A stretch of 64,000 nt of DNA from Miscanthus floridulus (Eukaryota; Streptophyta; Magnoliopsida; Poales; Poaceae): NCBI RefSeq assembly GCF_019320115.1, contig NC_089586.1, positions 1,461,388-1,525,387 on the forward strand, written 5' to 3'. Below, piece by piece: positions 58,980 through 64,000 of the stretch (position 1 is the first letter of the stretch; every line of letters begins with the position of its first letter). The notes beneath the pieces were generated by a model, which did not search any database, was not told where the DNA came from, and worked only from the letters and a program-made list of their open reading frames with translations. A program made the position numbers and the translations under genes.

Positions 58980-59058
58980 TGCTGTAGCCTGGTGGTTAGA
59001 CTTCCTTGGTTCCTTGTCGAGGTCGTAGGTTTGAGTCTCAACTAAGGAATATTTTTTT
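58980..59058 (+). repeat. tRNA-like module 2 in the CACTA
   Basis: TAGCCTGGTGGTTAGAC, B-box-like GGTTTGAGTCT at 59028, T7 run at 59052. Confidence 0.55.
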
Positions 59059-59129
59059 CTAATTTAATTTCTCTATTCTCTCACTGACATGTTAAGAACA
59101 ATGTATGCCGAAACAACTCACAAACAATG

Positions 59130-59207
59130 AAGTGGTGTGGTGGTATGGTGCGCTTGGCTTTAGTCCGAGGTCTTGGGTTCAATTCCCTTGGCCAATATCT
59201 TTTTTTC
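59130..59207 (+). repeat. tRNA-like module 3 in the CACTA
   Basis: GTGGTGGTATGGTGCG, B box GGTTCAATTCC at 59176, T7 run at 59200. Confidence 0.6.
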
Positions 59208-59384
59208 GCCCTTTTCATGTCAATTCCCTTGGCAGATGGGTTCCAGCTTGCAGTTGGCGCCAGCAGACCTGCTCGGACCAGGCGCAAGCATGCAGCCTAG
59301 CCCATATTTTTTCGGTTTTGAATTTCAAATGATTGGACCAAACATGTATAAGGAAACATGTCAGAAAAAATCACATACATAACT

Positions 59385-59457
59385 ATGATGTGGTGGTAAG
59401 ACATGCTCATCTTTAGTGGCGGGTCGCGGGTTTGAATCCTCCTCACCCCCACTTTTT
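59385..59457 (+). repeat. tRNA-like module 4 in the CACTA
   Basis: TGGTGGTAAGACATGC, B box GGTTTGAATCC at 59429, T5 run at 59453. A cloverleaf does not fold convincingly. Confidence 0.6.
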
Positions 59458-59479
59458 GGGTATATTATTCAGAAATGCG

Positions 59480-60175
59480 TGGAGCATTTTGTCTATTGCA
59501 ACCATTTTTGGTATATTGCAACACTTTTAGGCCATTGCATCAGGGATAGTCTAACGCATGGAGCATTTTGTATATTGCAACCAATTTTGTATATTGCAAT
59601 ACTTTTAGGCCATTGCATCAGCGGTAGCCTATAGCAACACAAAAACACCATGGTAATATTAGCATGATATTGCGACCATTTAGGATTATAGTTGTAATAA
59701 GTACTTAACAATTGCAACGCCACAAAAACTTATTACAACCCTAGAAAACCGTGGCAATAGGAACATGCTATTGCATCCATTCGGAAATCTTGTTGCAATA
59801 ACCACCCTAACAATTGCAACACCATAGAACATTATTGTAACCCATAATAACCGTGGCAATAGTTACAAGCAAAAGCAACCAAATCCAATATAGTTGCAAT
59901 AACACCAAGTAATTGCAACGAAAACCAATACTATTGCAACTCAAAAATGCCATTGCAATAATGCCAACTAATTGCAACATAATTCTTAAATGGTTGCAGT
60001 AGCACAAGCCTATTGCAACGACAAACCACACATATTGCAACAAATTTAGTCCGTTGCATTATAGGCACATATTGCAACCATTTTTTAAAAAGGTTGCAAT
60101 ACGACCCATCTATGGCAACCAAATTAGTGGTGTTGTAATCATGTGGCGTGGCATTAGAGGTAGAACCTTGTAGTG
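59480..60175. repeat. Right subterminal repeat region of the CACTA
   Basis: Dense TTGCAACA/TTGCAATA words to the terminal inverted repeat; mirrors 51882-52570. Confidence 0.88.
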
Positions 60176-60178
60176 AAT

Positions 60179-60640
60179 GGCCTCTCCATTTTCCTGGTGG
60201 ATCTTTACTTCACCCTTAAGCAAAATATCAGCTCCATCAGTGCTTCTTTCTGTGGAGATATGATAGAATGGAGTTGAGTGGGAATGGAGGTGAATAATGG
60301 AGGTTGAGTGGAGATGGAGGTAATGGGTAGTGGTTGAGTGGGTCCCATGTGTCTCTCGTATTTCTACCATATATATGTATAAAAATGCAATGCAAAAAAT
60401 ATTTTATGATACTATGAAATATAACAAGATGAATGATGGTATTTTTAAATTTTTATGTCTCCATGGTAAATATTTCTTATGAGTTTTTACTCCATAAAAA
60501 TTATTTACATGGGGCTTAAGTTTTATAATGCCATGATGAGAATTTTTGTTTCATGATACAGGTGTTGAAAAGTAAATATGCTAAGATAAAATGATTAATG
60601 GAGTATGAAAAAGTAAATATGGATAACTACCGAGTTACCT
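60179..60640 (-). other. Athila B sequence between CACTA and protease
   Basis: AT-rich, no gene; pol would be expected here and is absent. Confidence 0.55.
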
Positions 60641-62494
60641 CTCGGCGCGGGTTCAGAATTTTAAGTCCACCGAACTGGACTTCTCCGTTTGGGTTTATTC
60701 TTCGGTTGCAATAGTTGGTCCCAAAGATGGAGACCTTAATGGTTGCATTTGCTTTTCATGCCACTCCAAATTAGAGCATTGTTCCGGTCTTGGCTTAAAG
60801 GCGAATCGCTCTTCCTCCCCATTGATATCGAATTTAATTTCTCCAGCTCCGACATCAATGTGAGCATTTGTAGTGCTTAGGAAGGGTCTCCCAGGAATGT
60901 GGGGGTGTCTTCATGTCTTCCTACATGTCAAGTAATACAAAATCTATGGGAACGAAAAAGTTTCGTATTTTTACCAAAATATTTTCAGTGATTCCTATAG
61001 GGTAGCAGACCGATTGGTCAGCTAGTTGCAAGCACATTGATGTTGGTGTGAGTGTTGAATAGTTGAGCTTGTCAAAGATCTTTTTGGGCATGACACTGAC
61101 ACTTGCTCCAAGATCGCATAACGCATTCTCAAAGTTCTGACTCCCGATCGAACAATCGATAGTGGGGCATCCTGGATCCTTCTTCTTGATAGGTGAAGTG
61201 TTTAGGATGGCCGCATTACACTCCTTCATTAACTTAATTACCTCAGTGGAAGGCAGTGGTCTTTTGTTGTTGAGGATGTCTCTGAGATACTTTGCGTAGG
61301 TAGGTATGGAATACTAATATATAATTTTTGAATTACCTCTATGAACTTACCAAACTGCTCATCCATTTTGGCTTTTTGATTTCTGCGTGGAAACGGTAGG
61401 AAGGTCGTGTCATGAAAATTTTATTATAACTCTTGCTCTTATGGCCCAACTTCTTCAACTTCATTGGTTGTCTTCTCCTATTCCTGTACTACCACTGGTG
61501 TCTTACCTATCCTTGTCGGATATGGTGGATCACGAGTAGACTTGCCACCTCTTGTGGTTATAGCATTTACCTTCTCAAGGTTAGTGGCAAAAGGCAGAGC
61601 AGCAACCAACTGGGCTAATTGTGATTCTATCTTTTTATTATAACTAAGTTGATCTTTTATAGCGGAAGAAAAAATATCTATTTTAGTTTTTATATTTTCT
61701 AGGACCTTATCATTAAAAGCAAGCTTCTTAGAAATATTTTCATTAATCCTAACTTGTTCTAAGATCAAGTTTCTCAAGGATGACTGATTAGGATTAGAAG
61801 AATTATAGTAATTATCTGGCTACTTACCTTGGTAATTTAACCATTGTTGTTGATTTCATCCTTGTCTCTGTTGTTGTGGAGCAAAATTATTGATGATGAT
61901 ATTTGCATTCTCCTGATATTCAGGGAATTCTACCCCCAAATATTCTCCATATACATTCTGGGAATTAAAGGCATCTTGAATAGCCTAACGATCTTTCTAA
62001 GTTAATCCATGGTAAAAGCCTTGCATGAGCAACGAATCTTCCATCCCATAATGAGGACAATATGAAATGTATTGTTGGAAACGTTCCCATTTCTGCTGTT
62101 GCAAATTAGAAATCTTCCCTCTTATGGCATTGGTCTTGCCTATAGGGAAGAACTTTTTTAGGAAGGCCTTTGAACACCTTGCCCAAGTGTTGATGTGATC
62201 TTTGTTGATGTAGAACCAATGCTTCACTCTTCCCACTAGTGAGAATGGAAACAGGCAAAGTAGTATGATATCTTGAGCAACTTCCTTGATGACAACTACG
62301 CTGCTAATCTCTAGAAAATTCTGAAGGTGAGCACTAGCATCTTCCTGTGCCCTTCTGCTAAATGGGGTAGCTTGCACCATGTTGATGAGGCTTGGCTTCA
62401 GCTCAAACTCAAGGTTGGTAGTTCTGAGTGTTGGTCCAGTGCGAATGTTCTCAGTGCTTGGAGCAGAGAACTCATGCAGGGTTTTATCAGCCAT
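60641..62494 (-). pseudogene. Athila B gag-protease polyprotein, broken
   Basis: Begins MADKTLHEFSAPSTENIRTG at 62494. The gag capsid-like region (FLLEISS-type segment, VKHWFYIN, FLKKFFPIGKTNAIRGKI, WERFQQYISYCPHYG) runs to 61997, followed by a Gln/Asn-rich stretch. The C-terminal gag segment 61777-61478 (KLAFNDKVLENI, SQLAQLVAALP, AITTRGGKS) is in the same frame as the start. Protease lies at 61229-60921: NALCDLGASVSVMPKKIF carries Asp-Leu-Gly where active enzymes have Asp-Thr/Ser-Gly or, in Athila, DLGA. After a frameshift near 60920, HIDVGAGEIKFDINGEEERF continues. Several stops and at least two frameshifts. No zinc knuckle seen. Confidence 0.85.
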
Positions 62495-62694
62495 AGCTCA
62501 GAAACTGGTGTGGAGCTTCCTCTTAATTAGGTTGATTTGATTATGATTGGAAGTTGTTGGTGAATCACAACCAAGTTTGCAATACCCTGTATAAGATATG
62601 AACAAAAACAAACAAGGGTAAGCCTGCTAAAGAAGAGGTTATGATTTTATCAATAAGTATTTATTTGATCAATTCTCTATAGCCATGTGCCCCT

Positions 62695-62711
62695 CCCCGG
62701 CAACGGCGCCA
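62695..62711 (-). promoter_or_regulatory. Primer binding site of Athila B
   Basis: Minus strand TGGCGCCGTTGCCGGGG, eight bases inside the 5' LTR end. This is the usual Athila primer site, generally assigned to tRNA-Asp. Confidence 0.9.
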
Positions 62712-62719
62712 GAAATGCT

Positions 62720-64000
62720 TGTTGACATTTCTTAGCATCACTCTTTACTAAGTTGTCATCTCTAGCATGATGCCAGAAATGTGTTGTTGGTAATTATAAA
62801 TGACACTTGAAAACTTAGAGGAAAATTATATATATATATATAAGTATTCGCAAGAGCATAGATAATATACCATTGTAGCATTTCACCCGAAAGTATACCA
62901 GGTATCGTTATTTATATTTTATCCACAGGGAGGAGCTATGGAGTTGTGTTGGCATAGAGATATTGACAAATGTATATATACTTATGATAAAACCACTCTC
63001 ATACTATGGCAGGGGTAAGTCAAATGATAAATAAATAATAAGTGTAAAGTAATAATGATATTCTAGAGATAGAAACAGAGACTCATAAAATATAGTACGA
63101 CTAAGCAAGACATTCGTTAAGAGCAAAAGATTCACAAGTCATTCCTTATTTACTAAGTCTTTTGTACACTCAAGTATATACACTCTCATATATAGTATAA
63201 CTAACTTTGGATCTATGCATAAGGAACATTACTAAGTAAGATCAAGAACAGAGCTTGTCTCCCTTTGCAATCGTGTTTTACTTGCTCTACAAACGAAGAG
63301 TGGACTACAAAGGACTTAATGAGAGTGTCACATCCGCGATCTACCACATGACCCAGAGTACAGAATGCATCTGCAGGCAAACAATATCTAAGCACCATGC
63401 TTACATAGTGTTGACCACTTAACTCACTCAAGTACTAAGTTAAGAGCTTTGCGAACATATGCATAAATTCATCATCAATCAAAACTATATCAAGCATATA
63501 TCTAGAGCAAACTAGGAACATAATAAATAGTAAAATAATATTAAAGTAGCACAAAGTCATAAAATAAGAGGGATACAATGGATATACCGGCCTCCAGATG
63601 GTGAATCCGAAATCCTGAGCAATAGTCCAAACTCTACTTGAACCTTGCTAGCTAGCCTATACTAGAACTTTGAAGAATTGGAACTCTATTCACTTCTCTC
63701 TAGAAACCCTAATTTCTGGACTAATCTTGACTTATGGCAGCGTGCTCTGGAGGGGGGTAGGGGCTGGTTATATAGGCTGGAGCGTCAATCATGAGCACTC
63801 AGATCAAACTGACTTGAAAGAACGGCGTAGATGCAATCCTTAAGGCTGTGAAGAACTAACGTATGAAGGAGGGACTGCTAGGTGGGCCTAGGGGGCCAGG
63901 CGGACTGTGGTTGGGGCCGGGTGGCCCCACCTGGCAGCCTCCTGCCCTCTGCTTCAGTGACATGGCTTCTGGAGTCCTCTGCAACCTTCTGAAGTAGTTT
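62720..64000 (-). repeat. 5' LTR of Athila B (continues past the window)
   Basis: Homologous to 45010-46485; about 1280 of 1476 bp are inside. Minus-strand TATA at 63768-63774. A short (TA)n expansion near 62828-62842 is not in the other LTR. Confidence 0.92.

Larger units (their letters stand above)
51882..60175. mobile_element. CACTA (En/Spm) transposon, non-autonomous, carrying host gene fragments
   Basis: 8294 bp. Ends CACTACAAGGTTTTACCCC and, inverted, CACTACAAGGTTCTACCTC; 3-bp duplication AAT. Both ends carry dense subterminal short repeats on either strand (TTGCAACA, ATTGCCAC, GGTTGCAATA) over about 700 bases, the usual TNPA-type binding region. No TNPD/TNP2 transposase is recognisable. 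The interior holds katanin-like and FEN1-like exons (minus strand), a GC-rich block, AT-rich direct and inverted repeats and four tRNA-like modules. Confidence 0.93.
35379..64000 (-). mobile_element. Athila-like Ty3/gypsy element A, minus strand, 3' part, heavily invaded
   Basis: Its 3' LTR is 35379-36575, followed (reading leftwards into the LTR) by the polypurine tract complement AGTTCCCCCAAGCTT at 36576-36590. The interior runs 36576-45009, minus the solo LTR at 36939-40915. Long stretches match element B (36576-36933 with 46486-46810; 40921-42120 with 46811-49720), so A and B are related families. The rest of A, including gag and the 5' LTR, must lie beyond the window because B is inserted in it at 45010. 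Confidence 0.78.
45010..64000 (-). mobile_element. Athila-like Ty3/gypsy element B, minus strand, non-autonomous; continues past window end
   Basis: 3' LTR at 45010-46485, 5' LTR from 62720 on. The primer site (62695-62711) and polypurine tract (46486-46500) sit in the expected places. Element order: LTR, primer site, gag, protease (to about 60700), then no reverse transcriptase, RNase H or integrase, an accessory ORF (51393-50264), non-coding 3' region, LTR. Solo LTR (47104-48702) and CACTA (51882-60175) are later insertions. GCTAT at 45005-45009 should be half of its target duplication in A. Confidence 0.85.

Noticed and set aside
58980..59450. Functional tRNA genes
   Set aside because: A and B boxes are present but acceptor, D and anticodon stems do not pair properly, so they are called tRNA-like modules only.
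1..64000. CRISPR arrays, bacterial operons, plasmid origins
   Set aside because: The sequence is plant nuclear repeat DNA; minisatellites lack spacer structure and no prokaryotic gene is present.

Overview
The window is a stack of transposable elements with no intact host gene. The families present point to a grass, probably a large-genome panicoid: a Tat-lineage Ty3/gypsy element with an antisense accessory gene, long-LTR Del/Tekay-like elements, two Athila-like elements and a CACTA transposon carrying host exons. The species cannot be fixed from sequence alone.

Left half (1-28804): the 3' part of a Tat-lineage element (G) on the plus strand. Its RNase H-integrase frame ends at 1700, a repeat-built spacer follows, an antisense accessory gene runs 7996 to 4434, and the 3' LTR starts at 8823. 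That LTR is split by a complete Del/Tekay-like element (T1, 9620-27982, target duplication GTGCT) with 3.7-4.4 kb LTRs; the G LTR resumes and ends at 28804. T1's interior carries no recognisable gag-pol, only a decayed ORF of unknown function, and is itself split by a small non-coding LTR element (X, 15110-21860, target duplication GAAGG) that has three LTR copies and two 37-38 bp minisatellite arrays.

Middle (28805-33819): the only stretch not dominated by LTR elements. It holds two 7SL/SRP-Alu-like sequences behind plant Pol III-type promoter elements, a hAT-like MITE (30905-31180), a spliced RING-H2 ubiquitin-ligase fragment and several local duplications.

Right half (33820-64000): a copia-like LTR (33820-35378) is invaded by a minus-strand Athila-like element A (from 35379). 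A holds a Tekay-like solo LTR (36939-40915, ATCCT) and a second minus-strand Athila-like element B (from 45010 past the window end). B keeps gag-protease and an accessory ORF but shows no reverse transcriptase or integrase. B was in turn hit by a solo LTR (47104-48702) and a non-autonomous CACTA element (51882-60175, AAT). The CACTA carries minus-strand exons of a katanin p80-like WD40 gene and a FEN1-like first-exon fragment, with usable-looking splice sites, so a chimeric transcript is possible.

Annotated element coding regions are broken mainly by point nonsense mutations, often TAG, and compared LTR pairs differ mostly by transitions, the pattern expected of long-methylated DNA. Boundaries of T1, X, the two solo LTRs, the MITE and the CACTA are supported by matching target duplications; family names rest on recognition by eye.
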